Assembly: GCF_001046895.1 (NCBI RefSeq)
Contig: NZ_CAQI01000044.1
Span: 372,001 to 436,000, forward strand
Reading direction: 5' to 3'
From: Pseudarthrobacter siccitolerans
GTDB lineage: Bacteria; Actinomycetota; Actinomycetes; Actinomycetales; Micrococcaceae
Length of the DNA: 64,000 nucleotides
Shown here one piece after another: positions 34,751 through 43,810 of the stretch. The position numbers and the translations under genes are program-made. The notes under the pieces are model-generated. The model ran no database searches. It was not told the origin of the DNA and was given only the letters and a program-made list of their open reading frames with translations. Within the stretch, counting starts at the first letter, position 1. Every line of letters starts with the position of its first letter.

Positions 34751-36132
34751 TAGAGTGTTCCGGCAGCCCCGGGGAAACGGGCCGTCACAGCTTGCCCGTG
34801 TGCGGGCAGGTCTTCGGCACCGGAAAGGCTGACAATGTGTCCGCTGACCTCTGCGAGGGCTTCGCGGCTGTAGTTCACCACCTGGATGGCGCGCAGGAAA
34901 GTGGTGACGTTCAGGCCGGAGGAAAAGGCGGCCGTACCGCTGGTGGGCAGCACGTGGTTGGAACCTGCACAGTAGTCGCCCAGGGATACGGGGCTGTAGT
35001 CTCCCACAAAGATGGCGCCCGCATTGCGGATCCTCGCAGCCACGGCGGCGGCATCCCGGGTCATAATCTCCAGGTGTTCGGCGGCGTACGCGTCACAGGC
35101 TGCGATGCCCTGTTCCAGGCTGTCCACCAGGACAGCCCCTGACTGGGGGCCGGAGAGCGCTTCGCGGACCCGGGCCGAGTGCTTGGTGGCGGCGGCCTGC
35201 AGGTCAAGCTCTGCGCGGACGGCGGCGGCGAGGTCCTCCGAATCGGTGATGAGCACCGATGCTGCCTTGGGATCGTGCTCCGCCTGGCTGATCAGGTCCG
35301 CTGCTACCAGTGCGGGCTGGGCGCTGGAGTCCGCCAGGATGGCGATCTCCGTGGTCCCCGCCTCGGAGTCGATTCCCACCACGCCCTTCACCAGGCGCTT
35401 GGCCGTAGCCACGAAGATGTTCCCGGGCCCGGTTACCACGTCCACCGGCTCCAATGCAGGGCCGGACTCCGTGGCCGGCACCCCATAGGCAAACGCTGCG
35501 ATCGCCTGTGCTCCGCCGATGGCGTACACCTCGGTGATGCCCAGCAGGGCTGCGGCGGCAAGGATGGTGGGGTGCGGAAGTCCTGCGAACTCCTTCTGCG
35601 GCGGCGAGGCCAGGGCGATGGACTCCACCCCGGCAGCGAGGGCCGGCACCACGTTCATGATCACCGACGAGGGGTAGACGGCCAGGCCGCCCGGAACGTA
35701 AAGGCCCACCCGCGCCACCGGCACCCAGTTCTGGCTGACCAGGGCGCCGTCGCCCAGTTCGACGTCAACGTTCCGGGGGCGCTGGCCGTCGGCGAAACGG
35801 CGTGCACGGCTGATGGATTCTTCCAGTGCCCGCCGCACGGCAGGGTCCAGCTGCTCAAGGGCGGTGGCGAGAGCCTCTTGCGGAACCAACGGGTGGTCCT
35901 GTTCCACGCCGTCGAAACGGAGGGCGAACCCGGCCAGCGCATCGAAGCCACGCTGGCGCACCGCTGCAATGATGTCGAGGACCTTCTCCTCAGCATCGGC
36001 CACTGTCTGGCCCTGGGCGCGCGGGACGGCGGCCCGAAGCCCCGCAAGGGTCAGGTTCCTGCCCCGGAGGTCAACGGTGCGGAAGCTCACGGCGGCGGCA
36101 GGGGTGGCGGGAAACTCCGAAGAAATGGTCAC
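34750..36132 (-). CDS. hisD: histidinol dehydrogenase
   Basis: Zinc enzyme catalysing the last two steps of histidine synthesis, L-histidinol to L-histidine with two NAD+. The 460-residue protein has the NAD/zinc core: [19 protein letters not shown] near 141-159, [12 protein letters not shown] near 199-210, [47 protein letters not shown] and the [16 protein letters not shown] signature. It starts at GTG 36132, 4 nt after the stop of the upstream membrane-protein gene, with TAAAAT placed 6 nt before the GTG. No other his gene is in the window, so the cluster is interrupted or ends here. Confidence 0.97.
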   Translation of the reverse strand: MTISSEFPATPAAAVSFRTVDLRGRNLTLAGLRAAVPRAQGQTVADAEEKVLDIIAAVRQRGFDALAGFALRFDGVEQDHPLVPQEALATALEQLDPAVRRALEESISRARRFADGQRPRNVDVELGDGALVSQNWVPVARVGLYVPGGLAVYPSSVIMNVVPALAAGVESIALASPPQKEFAGLPHPTILAAAALLGITEVYAIGGAQAIAAFAYGVPATESGPALEPVDVVTGPGNIFVATAKRLVKGVVGIDSEAGTTEIAILADSSAQPALVAADLISQAEHDPKAASVLITDSEDLAAAVRAELDLQAAATKHSARVREALSGPQSGAVLVDSLEQGIAACDAYAAEHLEIMTRDAAAVAARIRNAGAIFVGDYSPVSLGDYCAGSNHVLPTSGTAAFSSGLNVTTFLRAIQVVNYSREALAEVSGHIVSLSGAEDLPAHGQAVTARFPGAAGTL

Positions 36133-36136
36133 CGCA

Positions 36137-36673
36137 CTATTTTACGGGCCCAGCCGCAGGGTGCCGCTCCTCCTCCGCGCCGCCGTCGTCCTTCCTGCCC
36201 AGGAGGTGCATCAGCTCCAGCACAAACACGGACACGGCTGTGGCGGCAGGCCACAGCAGCAGGACCGGCCAGGCGCGCAACGAAAAAGCGATGCTGGCGT
36301 TCGCGGTGGCATCCACGGCCGGGCCGAACAACCGGGCGGACAACACCCCCGTCTGCCAGGCCAGGACCGCGCCGCACAGGCCGCCGGCAAGGCCCATCAG
36401 GAGGTCCGCCTGCGGATCCTGGCGCTTTTTGTCGGCCAGGAACACAGCCAGCAGGCATCCTGCGAAGGCCAGGAGCCCGGCCAGCGTCAGGTCCCGAGGG
36501 AGCCACACTTGCGGGTGCGCGCCGTCGCCGAGGACCGGATCCCGGGTGATCAGGTTGAGGCCGCCCGGCGCCAGCAGCCACCAGAGAATCCCTGCCGGTA
36601 CGCCGGCCACCGCCGGCAGCACGAGCATGGCCCAGGGCAGCCGCGGACGAGTGCGTCCGGTCCGTTGTGTCAT
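36137..36673 (-). CDS. DUF2567-like integral membrane protein
   Basis: A 178-residue protein with four predicted membrane helices: [23 protein letters not shown] near 14-36, [19 protein letters not shown] near 62-80, [21 protein letters not shown] near 91-111 and [22 protein letters not shown] near 136-157, with a charged tail. The LWWLLAPGG end of helix 1 and the overall layout resemble the actinobacterial DUF2567 family; that assignment is tentative. The stop lies 4 nt before the hisD start, so the two are probably co-transcribed, though no link to histidine synthesis is known. Confidence 0.75.
   Translation of the reverse strand: MTQRTGRTRPRLPWAMLVLPAVAGVPAGILWWLLAPGGLNLITRDPVLGDGAHPQVWLPRDLTLAGLLAFAGCLLAVFLADKKRQDPQADLLMGLAGGLCGAVLAWQTGVLSARLFGPAVDATANASIAFSLRAWPVLLLWPAATAVSVFVLELMHLLGRKDDGGAEEERHPAAGPVK
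36139..36144 (-). promoter_or_regulatory. -10-like hexamer before hisD
   Basis: TAAAAT ends 6 nt before the hisD GTG and overlaps the last codons and stop of the upstream gene. The 14 nt AATAGTGCGGTGAC here are identical to those before dnaE. Confidence 0.45.
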
Positions 36674-36802
36674 GCAACAAACCTTAACAGTTGTTCCGGC
36701 GGCTTAACTCCCGGACGCGGGGCTTCCGGCAATTCCCCGCCTGCCCGGCAGGCCCATAGAGTGGAAGGAGAGAAGACAGCCACACACCATCAGGAGTTCG
36801 AC

Positions 36803-37303
36803 GTGACCGACAACGAGGCGCCCTTCGAACGGACGTTCAAGGAAATGTTCCGGCGCCACGCGGCCGGGGTCGCCATCATCACGGTCAACTACCAGGACCG
36901 GCCGTTCGGCTTCACCGCCACGTCGGTCGCATCCTTGTCCGCAAAGCCGCCGCGTTTCACCTTCAACATGGCCCGCAGTTCCAGGTCCTGGCCGGCCGTG
37001 GCGAACACCACCCACATCGGGGTCCACATGCTCGGCCTCGAAAACCAGGCGCTGGCCGACAAGTTTGCCCGCGGCACCAACCGCTTCGAGGGCGACCACT
37101 GGGAAGTGGGGCCGCACGGCGTGCCGGTGCTGAAGGACGTGGCCGGATGGCTGATCGGCGAGGTGCAGATGCGCCTCTCATTCGAGAACAACGCCGTGGT
37201 GGTGGTCCAGGTGGTGGACGGCCAGGTGGGCGGCGAAGGATCCCCCCTGCTGTACCACGGCGGCGCGTACGGCCAGCCGGTCCCGCTGGACTACGAAATT
37301 TAG
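36803..37303 (+). CDS. flavin reductase family protein
   Basis: A 166-residue FMN-binding split-barrel protein of the flavin reductase (HpaC/DIM6) type, which usually supplies reduced flavin to a monooxygenase. Motifs are FRRHAAGVAIITVNYQDRPFGFTATSVASLSAKPPRFTF (FMN-binding core, about 13-52), the RSSRSWPAV segment with the flavin-contacting residues, and the closing LLYHGGAYGQPV motif. GTG at 36803 is preceded by AGGAG at 36792-36796, 6 nt away, which decides the start within a much longer open frame. No partner oxygenase is nearby. It is convergent with dnaE. Confidence 0.92.
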   Translation: MTDNEAPFERTFKEMFRRHAAGVAIITVNYQDRPFGFTATSVASLSAKPPRFTFNMARSSRSWPAVANTTHIGVHMLGLENQALADKFARGTNRFEGDHWEVGPHGVPVLKDVAGWLIGEVQMRLSFENNAVVVVQVVDGQVGGEGSPLLYHGGAYGQPVPLDYEI

Positions 37304-37316
37304 TTCCGCCCACGTG

Positions 37317-37353
37317 GCGGCCGACGGCGGCAGGTGCCTCCCGCCGTCGGCCG
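37317..37353. terminator. hairpin between convergent flavin reductase and dnaE genes
   Basis: GGCGGCCGACGGCGG pairs with CCGCCGTCGGCC around an AGGTGCCTC loop, followed by GTTCCTTTG on the plus side. Confidence 0.65.
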
Positions 37354-37361
37354 TTCCTTTG

Positions 37362-40300
37362 TCAGGCGTCCAGGCAGGCCGGGCCCAGCAGGACCTTCAG
37401 GTCACCGAAGAGCGACGGGCTCGGGTTTACCCGGAGGTGGACCGGCAGGCCCATGATCTCCGTGCGGGTATCACCCTGCAGGTGCAGCCGCACCTCGGAA
37501 TTGCCGCGGTGCGTCCGGAGCACGTCACCCAGCTCCGTGACCACGGCCTCCGTGGCCTTGTGCGTGGGCATGGTGATCACCAGGGGTCCGCCCAGGCCTT
37601 CGCTCAGGTCCGGCACGGAAAGTTCCATGCAGTTCAGGGTGATGGCGCCGTCGTCGCGCTTCTGCAGGCGCCCCTTGACCACCACGATCAGGTCCTCGGC
37701 CAATACCGAGGCAATGGGTCCGTAGACCTGGCCGAAGAACATCACTTCCATCGAGCCGCCCAGGTCCTCCACCTCCGCCCGGGCGTAGGCGTTGCCGCTG
37801 GCCTTCGCAATGCGCCGGCTCAGGGACGTGATCATGCCCGCGATGGTGATGATGGCGCCGTCCTGCGGGCCGTCTTCCCCCAGGACGGACGTGATGCTCA
37901 TTTCGGCGTGCTGGCTCAACACCCCTTCGAGGCCCTGCAGCGGGTGGTCCGAGACGTACAGGCCCAGCATGTCGCGCTCGAAGGAGAGTTTGTCCTTCTT
38001 CTCCCACTCGGGCAGGTCCGGAATTTCGATGCTCAGCGAGGATTCCGACTCCGCTTCCTCGAAGCCGGCGAAGAGGTCGAACTGCCCGATCGCTTCGTTC
38101 CGTTTGAGCGTGATGACCGAGTCGATGGCTTCTTCGTGGATCATCGCCAGGGCGCGGCGGTGGTGGCCCAGGGAATCGAAGGCGCCGGACTTGATCAGCG
38201 ACTCGATGGTGCGCTTGTTGCAGACCACGGCCGGGACCTTCATCAGGTAGTCCTTGAAGGAGGTGAAGGCGCCCTCACTCTCCCGGGCCGCCACCATGGC
38301 CTCCACCGCGTTGACGCCGACGTTGCGGATAGCACCCATGCCGAAGCGGATATCGTTGCCCACCGGGGTGAAGTTCAGCGCGGACTCATTGACGTCCGGC
38401 GGCAGCACGGTGATGCCCATGCGCCGGCATTCGTTCAGGTAGATCGCGGACTTGTCCTTGTCGTCGCCCACGGACGTGAGCAGCGCAGCCATGTACTCGG
38501 GCGCATAGTGGGCCTTGAGGTACGCGGTCCAGTAGGAGATCACGCCGTAGGCGGCCGAGTGGGCCTTGTTGAAGGCGTAGTCGGAGAAGGGCAGCAGGAT
38601 GTCCCACAGGGTCTTCACGGCCTCCATGGAGTAGCCGTTGTCCTGCATGCCCTGCGAGAAGCCGGCGAACTGCTTGTCCAGTTCGGATTTCTTCTTTTTG
38701 CCCATGGCGCGGCGGAGGATGTCTGCCTGGCCCAGCGAGTACCCGGCCAGCTTCTGCGCCACGGCCATGACCTGTTCCTGGTACACGATCAGGCCATAGG
38801 TTCCGCCGAGGATCTCCTTGAGGGGTTCCTCCAGTTCCGGGTGGATGGGGATGACTTCCTGGATCCCGTTTTTCCGCAGCGCGTAGTCCGTGTGCGCGTT
38901 GGCGCCCATCGGGCCCGGCCGGTAGAGGGCCAGCACAGCGGAGATGTCTTCGAAGTTGTCAGGCTTCATCAGCTTGAGCAGTGACCGCATCGGTCCGCCG
39001 TCGAGCTGGAAAACGCCCAGGGTGTCGCCGCGTGCCAGCAGTTCATAGGACGGGGCATCATCGAGCTCGAGGTTCTCAAGGTCGAGGTCGATCCCGCGGT
39101 TCATCTTGATGTTCTCGAGGGCATCGGAAATGATCGTCAGGTTCCGCAGGCCCAGGAAGTCCATCTTGATCAGGCCAAGGCCCTCGGACGTCGGGTAGTC
39201 GAACTGCGTGATGACCTGGCCGTCCTGGAAACGGCGCATGATCGGGATGACGTCGATAATCGGATCCGAGGACATGATCACGCCGGCGGCGTGGACGCCC
39301 CACTGGCGTTTCAGCCCCTCGATGCCAAGTGCTGTCTCGAACACCTTGGCGGCTTCCGGGTCGGTGCTGATCAGCTGCCGGAAGTCCCCGGCCTCGCTGT
39401 AGCGCTTCGCCTCCGGGTTCTGGATGTCCGCGAGCGGGATGTCCTTGGCCATGACCGCGGGCGGCAGCGCCTTGGTCAGCTGCTCGCCCATGCTGAAGGG
39501 GTAGCCGAGCACGCGCGAGGAGTCTTTGAGCGCCTGTTTGGTCTTGATGGTGCCGTAGGTGACGATCATCGCCACACGCTCGTCACCGTACTTGCGCGTC
39601 ACGTAGTCGATGACTTCGGAACGGCGCCGGTCATCGAAGTCGACGTCGAAGTCAGGCATCGAGACACGGTCGGGGTTGAGGAAGCGCTCGAAGATCAGGC
39701 CGTGGCGCAGCGGATCGAGGTCGGTGATGCGCATCGCGTAGGCCACCATGGAACCCGCACCCGAGCCACGGCCCGGGCCCACCCGGATCCCGTTGTTCTT
39801 GGCCCAGTTGATGAAGTCGGCAACCACGAGGAAGTAGCCCGGGAAGCCCATGGACGTGATGACGCCGAGCTCGTAATCGGCCTGTTTGCGGACCTCGTCC
39901 GGGATTCCGGCCGGATACCGGTACTGCAGCCCCTTATCCACTTCCTTCACGAGCCAGGAGGTTTCGTCCTCCCCCGGCGGGCATGGAAAGCGTGGCATGT
40001 AGTTGGCGTCCGTGTTGAAGGACACTTCGCAGCGCTCGGCGATGAGCAGCGTGTTGTCGCAGGCTTCCGGGTGGTCGCGGAACAGCTCGCGCATCTCCTG
40101 CGGCGACTTGAGGTAGTAGCCGCTGCCGGAGAACGCGAAGCGGGAGCCGCCGTTGTCGTAGGTGGGTTCGAGGAGGGTTGAGCCGGACTGGATGGCCAGG
40201 AGGGCCTCGTGGGCCTTGGCGTCGTGCTCGTGCGTGTAGTGGAGGTCGTTGGTGGCGACGAGGGGAAGGTTCAGTTCCTTCGCCAGCCGCAGCAGGTCGC

Positions 40301-40919
40301 CGGTCACGCGCCGTTCGATGTCCAGGCCGTGGTCCATCAGCTCGCAGAAGTAGTTGTCTGCGCCGAAGATGTCGCGGAACTCGGCGGCAGCCTCAAGCGC
40401 TTCGCGGTACTGGCCCAGGCGCAGGCGCGTCTGCACCTCCCCGGACGGGCATCCCGTGGTGGCTATCAGGCCCTCGGAGTAGGTGTTGAGCAGTTCCCGG
40501 TCCAGCCGGGGCCACTTGCCGAAGACGGAGTCCAGCGATGCGATTGATGAGGCACGGAAGAGGTTCCGCATCCCCACGTTGTTGTAGCTGAGCAGGGTCA
40601 TGTGGGTATACGAGCCGCCGCCGGAGACGTCGTCCTTGCGCTGGGACTCCTCGCCCCAGCGCACGCGTCCCTTGTCGGTGCGGGCGGTACCCGGTGTTAC
40701 ATACGCTTCGACGCCGATAATGGGCTTGATGCCCTTGTCCGTGGCCTTCCGCCAGAAATCGAACGCGCCGAAAAGATATCCGTGGTCCGTGGTGGCAAGT
40801 GCCGGCATACCCAGTCGTTCGGTTTCGTCGAACAGCTCACCCAGGCGGGCGGCTCCATCCAGCATCGAGTACTCGGTGTGCGTGTGCAGGTGGACGAACG
40901 AATCATTGCTGGAAGTCAC
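37362..40919 (-). CDS. dnaE: DNA polymerase III alpha subunit
   Basis: Replicative polymerase of the C family, 1185 residues. The N-terminal PHP domain keeps its metal-site residues: HLHTHTEYSMLDGA, TTDHGY, GVEAYV, THMTLL, TTGCPSGE and NDLHYTHEHDAKAH. That matches actinobacterial DnaE1 enzymes, which proofread through this domain. The palm carries the catalytic aspartates PDFDVDFDDRRR near 421-432. Downstream are the thumb, the fingers with KGLIVYQEQVMAVAQKLAGY-like sequence, a helix-hairpin-helix region and a C-terminal OB fold (ITIAGMITSLSRRIAK). The GTG start at 40919 follows TAGAAT at 6 nt. This is the DnaE1 type rather than the damage-inducible DnaE2. Confidence 0.98.
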   Translation of the reverse strand: MTSSNDSFVHLHTHTEYSMLDGAARLGELFDETERLGMPALATTDHGYLFGAFDFWRKATDKGIKPIIGVEAYVTPGTARTDKGRVRWGEESQRKDDVSGGGSYTHMTLLSYNNVGMRNLFRASSIASLDSVFGKWPRLDRELLNTYSEGLIATTGCPSGEVQTRLRLGQYREALEAAAEFRDIFGADNYFCELMDHGLDIERRVTGDLLRLAKELNLPLVATNDLHYTHEHDAKAHEALLAIQSGSTLLEPTYDNGGSRFAFSGSGYYLKSPQEMRELFRDHPEACDNTLLIAERCEVSFNTDANYMPRFPCPPGEDETSWLVKEVDKGLQYRYPAGIPDEVRKQADYELGVITSMGFPGYFLVVADFINWAKNNGIRVGPGRGSGAGSMVAYAMRITDLDPLRHGLIFERFLNPDRVSMPDFDVDFDDRRRSEVIDYVTRKYGDERVAMIVTYGTIKTKQALKDSSRVLGYPFSMGEQLTKALPPAVMAKDIPLADIQNPEAKRYSEAGDFRQLISTDPEAAKVFETALGIEGLKRQWGVHAAGVIMSSDPIIDVIPIMRRFQDGQVITQFDYPTSEGLGLIKMDFLGLRNLTIISDALENIKMNRGIDLDLENLELDDAPSYELLARGDTLGVFQLDGGPMRSLLKLMKPDNFEDISAVLALYRPGPMGANAHTDYALRKNGIQEVIPIHPELEEPLKEILGGTYGLIVYQEQVMAVAQKLAGYSLGQADILRRAMGKKKKSELDKQFAGFSQGMQDNGYSMEAVKTLWDILLPFSDYAFNKAHSAAYGVISYWTAYLKAHYAPEYMAALLTSVGDDKDKSAIYLNECRRMGITVLPPDVNESALNFTPVGNDIRFGMGAIRNVGVNAVEAMVAARESEGAFTSFKDYLMKVPAVVCNKRTIESLIKSGAFDSLGHHRRALAMIHEEAIDSVITLKRNEAIGQFDLFAGFEEAESESSLSIEIPDLPEWEKKDKLSFERDMLGLYVSDHPLQGLEGVLSQHAEMSITSVLGEDGPQDGAIITIAGMITSLSRRIAKASGNAYARAEVEDLGGSMEVMFFGQVYGPIASVLAEDLIVVVKGRLQKRDDGAITLNCMELSVPDLSEGLGGPLVITMPTHKATEAVVTELGDVLRTHRGNSEVRLHLQGDTRTEIMGLPVHLRVNPSPSLFGDLKVLLGPACLDA

Positions 40920-40925
40920 CGCACT

Positions 40926-40931
40926 ATTCTA
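40926..40931 (-). promoter_or_regulatory. -10 element of a probable leaderless dnaE promoter
   Basis: TAGAAT ends 6 nt before the GTG at 40919. The following AGTGCG-GTGAC is identical to that at hisD. Confidence 0.5.
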
Positions 40932-40954
40932 AGCGCTGGCCCGAACGGGGACCG

Positions 40955-41884
40955 TCAGGCCCGCCCCGACTCCAGCACTTGCAGAGCAAACGCCAGGTCC
41001 TGCGGGTAGTCGCTGACAACACGCACGGACTCCCCCGTGACCGGGTGCTCAAAACCGAGTTCCCGGGCGTGCAGCCACTGGCGGGTCAGCCCCAGCGTGG
41101 CGGCGAGCCGGGGATCGGCACCATAGGTGAGGTCGCCGGCGCAGGGGTGGCGCAATGCGGAGAAGTGCACCCGGATCTGATGGGTACGGCCGGTCTCCAG
41201 GTGTACTTCCACCAGGCTCGCTTTGCCGAAGGCTTCCACTACTTCGTAGTGCGTGACGGACGGCCGGCCGTCCTCGATGACGGCAAACCGCCAGTCGTGC
41301 CCGGGGTGCCGGCCGATGGGGGCGTCGATGGTGCCCACCAGCGGATCGGGCAGCCCCTGCACCACTGCGTGGTAGACCTTGTCCACGGTGCGCTCCTTGA
41401 AAGCCCGTTTCAGGGCTGTGTAGGCGCGCTCCGACTTGGCCACCACCATCGCTCCAGACGTGCCGACGTCGAGCCGGTGGACAATACCGGCGCGCTCCGG
41501 CGCACCTGACGTGGAAATCCGGTATCCGGCCCCGGCAAGGCCGCCCACAACAGTGGGCCCCACCCAGCCCGGCGAAGGATGGGCGGCAACACCCACAGGT
41601 TTATCAACCACAACGAAATCGTCGTCGTCCAGCAGGATCTTCAGGCCTTCCACAACTTCCTCCACGACTTCCAGGGGGTCACGCCGTTCGGGCAAGCTCA
41701 CCTGGAGGACATCCCCGGCCACGAGTTTGGCCGACTTGCCCAATGCTTTTCCTTTGCTGAGGATATGGCCCTCGGCGATCAGGGTTGCCGCGAGGGAACG
41801 CGAGATCCCCAGGAGCCCGGCTACCCCGGCATCCGCGCGGGACCCGCCGAACTGTTCAGCGACGACGACGCGCTCAAGCATCAC
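40955..41884 (-). CDS. rluD: RluD/RluA family 23S rRNA pseudouridine synthase
   Basis: Converts uridine to pseudouridine in rRNA. The 309-residue protein has an N-terminal S4 RNA-binding domain (about 12-70, [17 protein letters not shown]) and the catalytic domain with the signature [20 protein letters not shown], whose Asp139 is the nucleophile. The [20 protein letters not shown] motif then follows. The position modified cannot be told from sequence. Its first codons overlap the last 11 bp of lspA, so lspA-rluD are translationally coupled. dnaE follows after 35 bp but seems to have its own promoter. Confidence 0.94.
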   Translation of the reverse strand: MMLERVVVAEQFGGSRADAGVAGLLGISRSLAATLIAEGHILSKGKALGKSAKLVAGDVLQVSLPERRDPLEVVEEVVEGLKILLDDDDFVVVDKPVGVAAHPSPGWVGPTVVGGLAGAGYRISTSGAPERAGIVHRLDVGTSGAMVVAKSERAYTALKRAFKERTVDKVYHAVVQGLPDPLVGTIDAPIGRHPGHDWRFAVIEDGRPSVTHYEVVEAFGKASLVEVHLETGRTHQIRVHFSALRHPCAGDLTYGADPRLAATLGLTRQWLHARELGFEHPVTGESVRVVSDYPQDLAFALQVLESGRA

Positions 41885-42443
41885 CGGACTTTTCCTTCCG
41901 TGCCGTCAGCCGGGTTCCGTCCAGGGAGATGCCCCGCAGCGTCAGGATGCAGATGATCGTCACTGCCGAGACCACCGCTGAGTCGGCGATGTTGAAGATC
42001 GCGAAGTTCGGCAGCTGGATGAAGTCAACCACGTGCCCCATGCCGAAGGACGGTTCCCGGAAGAGCCGGTCCGTCAGGTTGCCCAGCGCACCGCCCAGCA
42101 GCAGGCCAAGCGCCACGGACCACCACAGGGAGCCGAGCTTGCGGACCTGGAACAGGATGGCGACGGCCACGGCGGCCATGATGATGGAGAACACCCAGGT
42201 GACGTTTTCCCCGATGGAGAAGGCAGCCCCCGAGTTCCGGATGAAGTACCAGTGCAGTACAGGCGGCAGTACGGGAATCCGCTCCCCTTCCACCATGGCG
42301 GACGTGACCCATAGCTTCGTCAGCTGGTCCAGCACGTAGGCAAATACTGCGAACCCGGCAAAGAGGGACAGCAGCACGGCGCGGCGGGGGCGCGGGGAGG
42401 GCGGGACAGGGCGCGCGGCGTCGGCGGCAAGTTCGTCAGTCAT
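41874..42443 (-). CDS. lspA: lipoprotein signal peptidase (signal peptidase II)
   Basis: Aspartic membrane protease that cleaves prolipoproteins before the lipidated cysteine. The 189-residue protein has four membrane helices after an Arg/Pro-rich cytoplasmic N-terminus. Both catalytic aspartates are in their motifs: Asp125 in [12 protein letters not shown] and Asp154 in FNIADSAV. The [10 protein letters not shown] motif near 71-80 is also present. The basic N-terminal extension of about 20 residues is usual in actinobacteria. It overlaps the rluD start and is preceded by the divIVA terminator, so lspA-rluD probably form their own unit. Confidence 0.97.
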   Translation of the reverse strand: MTDELAADAARPVPPSPRPRRAVLLSLFAGFAVFAYVLDQLTKLWVTSAMVEGERIPVLPPVLHWYFIRNSGAAFSIGENVTWVFSIIMAAVAVAILFQVRKLGSLWWSVALGLLLGGALGNLTDRLFREPSFGMGHVVDFIQLPNFAIFNIADSAVVSAVTIICILTLRGISLDGTRLTARKEKSGDA

Positions 42444-42476
42444 GATGCTTTCATTCGTAAAACCGGTGTTAATGCC

Positions 42477-42514
42477 AAAAGCCGGCGGCCGAGGAATCCT
42501 CAGCCACCGGCTTT
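42477..42514 (-). terminator. terminator of divIVA
   Basis: On the minus strand AAAGCCGGTGGCTGAGGA pairs with TCCTCGGCCGCCGGCTTTT with one bulge, and ends in a T-run, 22 nt after the divIVA stop. Confidence 0.82.
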
Positions 42515-42535
42515 CAGAATACGTGCTTTGACAGA

Positions 42536-43222
42536 CTAGTTGGCTTCGCTGACTTCCGGCGTAGCCACAGAACCACGGGCGTCGAGGTCGCGCAACTGGC
42601 CCTCGATGTAGGCCTTCAGGCGTGAACGGTAGTCGCGCTCGAAGCCGCGCAGCTGCTCCACCTTGCGCTCGAGCACAGAACGCTGCTGCTCCAGGGCGCC
42701 GAGGATCTTGCGGGACTTCTCCTGAGCGTCGTTCACCAGGCTGCTGGCCTCGATCTGCGCCTCGGCGATGATCTTGTCCTTCTGCGCCTGGCCGTCTGCG
42801 ACGTGGCGGTCGTGCATCTGCTGGGCCATGGCGAGCAGGCCGGCAGCCGACTCGGCTGAGGCGGTGGCGGCCGGAGCGGCAGCAACAGGAGCGGCAGCAG
42901 CCGGGGCAGCCTGCTGGACGTCCTTCTTCTTGCGCTCTTCGGCGGCCTTGGCTTCTGCTTCGGCCTTCTCGCGGGCTTCGTCCTTGTCGGACTTGACGGG
43001 CGCGGGGACCTTTTCCACCACGGGCGCGGCAACGGTGCTGGCCGGCACGCTGGAACCGGCTTCGGCGAGCTTCTTGCGAAGTTCGTCGTTTTCCTGGTTC
43101 AGGCGGCGGAGCTCGACGACGATCTCGTCCAGGAAGTCATCAACTTCGTCCTGGTCGTAGCCTTCGCGGAACTTGGTCGGCTGAAAGCGCTTGTTGACAA
43201 CGTCTTCTGGCGTCAAAGCCAT
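42536..43222 (-). CDS. divIVA: DivIVA/Wag31 polar growth protein
   Basis: Coiled-coil scaffold that binds curved membrane at cell poles and recruits the wall-synthesis machinery in actinobacteria. The 228-residue protein starts with the DivIVA membrane-binding domain MALTPEDVVNKRFQPTKFRE, followed by YDQDEVDDFLDEIVVELRRL and a first coiled coil. A Pro/Ala/Lys-rich linker (about 58-112) leads to a second coiled coil (about 120-215, MHDRHVADGQAQKDKIIAEA...). It is the last gene of the ftsZ-sepF-yggT block and ends at a terminator. It is likely essential in this lineage, by analogy with Wag31. Confidence 0.96.
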   Translation of the reverse strand: MALTPEDVVNKRFQPTKFREGYDQDEVDDFLDEIVVELRRLNQENDELRKKLAEAGSSVPASTVAAPVVEKVPAPVKSDKDEAREKAEAEAKAAEERKKKDVQQAAPAAAAPVAAAPAATASAESAAGLLAMAQQMHDRHVADGQAQKDKIIAEAQIEASSLVNDAQEKSRKILGALEQQRSVLERKVEQLRGFERDYRSRLKAYIEGQLRDLDARGSVATPEVSEAN

Positions 43223-43400
43223 CTGGTCACCTCACTGGTCTGGTTAGTCAGTAGGCCTTCCGGCCGTCAAAACTACGGTACCTAAATTTGGTCTTGTTCC
43301 TCTAATTCAACACTGCGGTGTCAAACGCGAGTTTTTTCTTCACATGGCATTCGCGGTTCCCTGCGGGTTCCGTCCCTGCCCTGCTGGTCTATCCGGTAAA

Positions 43401-43688
43401 TCAGGCGAGGCCCCTGGTGATCCCCATGGCAATGCTGACGCCGATGAACAGGACCAGGAAGCCCAGATCGAGGGAGATGCCGCCCAGGCGCAGCGGCGGG
43501 ATCAGCCGCCGCAGGCCGTTCAGCGGCGGATCGGTGATGGAGTACACGGCGTGCGCCACCACCAGGGCTGCTCCCCGGGGGCGCCATTCCCGGGCAAACA
43601 TTTGGACCCAGTCAAAAACCAGGCGAATGATCAATGCGACAAAGAACAGCAAAAGTGCGAGATAGACAAGCCCGAAAACAATTCCCAT
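43401..43688 (-). CDS. yggT: YggT family membrane protein
   Basis: A 95-residue membrane protein with two helices, GIVFGLVYLALLLFFVALIIRLVFDWVQMF at the N-terminus and LGFLVLFIGVSIAMGITRGL at the C-terminus. The family loop AVYSITDPPLNGLRRLIPPLRLGGISLDL lies between. It is always found between sepF and divIVA in actinobacteria, and its molecular role is unclear; it may help in osmotic or septal-membrane functions. ATG start at 43688. Confidence 0.93.
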   Translation of the reverse strand: MGIVFGLVYLALLLFFVALIIRLVFDWVQMFAREWRPRGAALVVAHAVYSITDPPLNGLRRLIPPLRLGGISLDLGFLVLFIGVSIAMGITRGLA

Positions 43689-43760
43689 GACTTACTTCAT
43701 ATCTCCATGTCCTTTGTGGATACCGCGGTGTCCTGCGGATGTGTCTTGTCTATTTCAGCA

Positions 43761-43797
43761 CAGATGCCAGGCAGGTGTATCCCTGCCTGGCATCTGC
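43761..43797 (-). terminator. hairpin between sepF and yggT
   Basis: AGATGCCAGGCAGG pairs perfectly with CCTGCCTGGCATCT around TGTATC. There is a weak T-containing tail on the minus strand, so it may attenuate rather than stop transcription into yggT-divIVA. Confidence 0.65.
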
Positions 43798-43810
43798 TTC
43801 AGCCTGCGGC

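Noticed and set aside
35813..36802. N-terminal extension of the flavin reductase frame back over hisD
   Set aside because: The stretch is antisense to hisD and the membrane-protein gene; GTG 36803 with AGGAG gives a normal-length flavin reductase.
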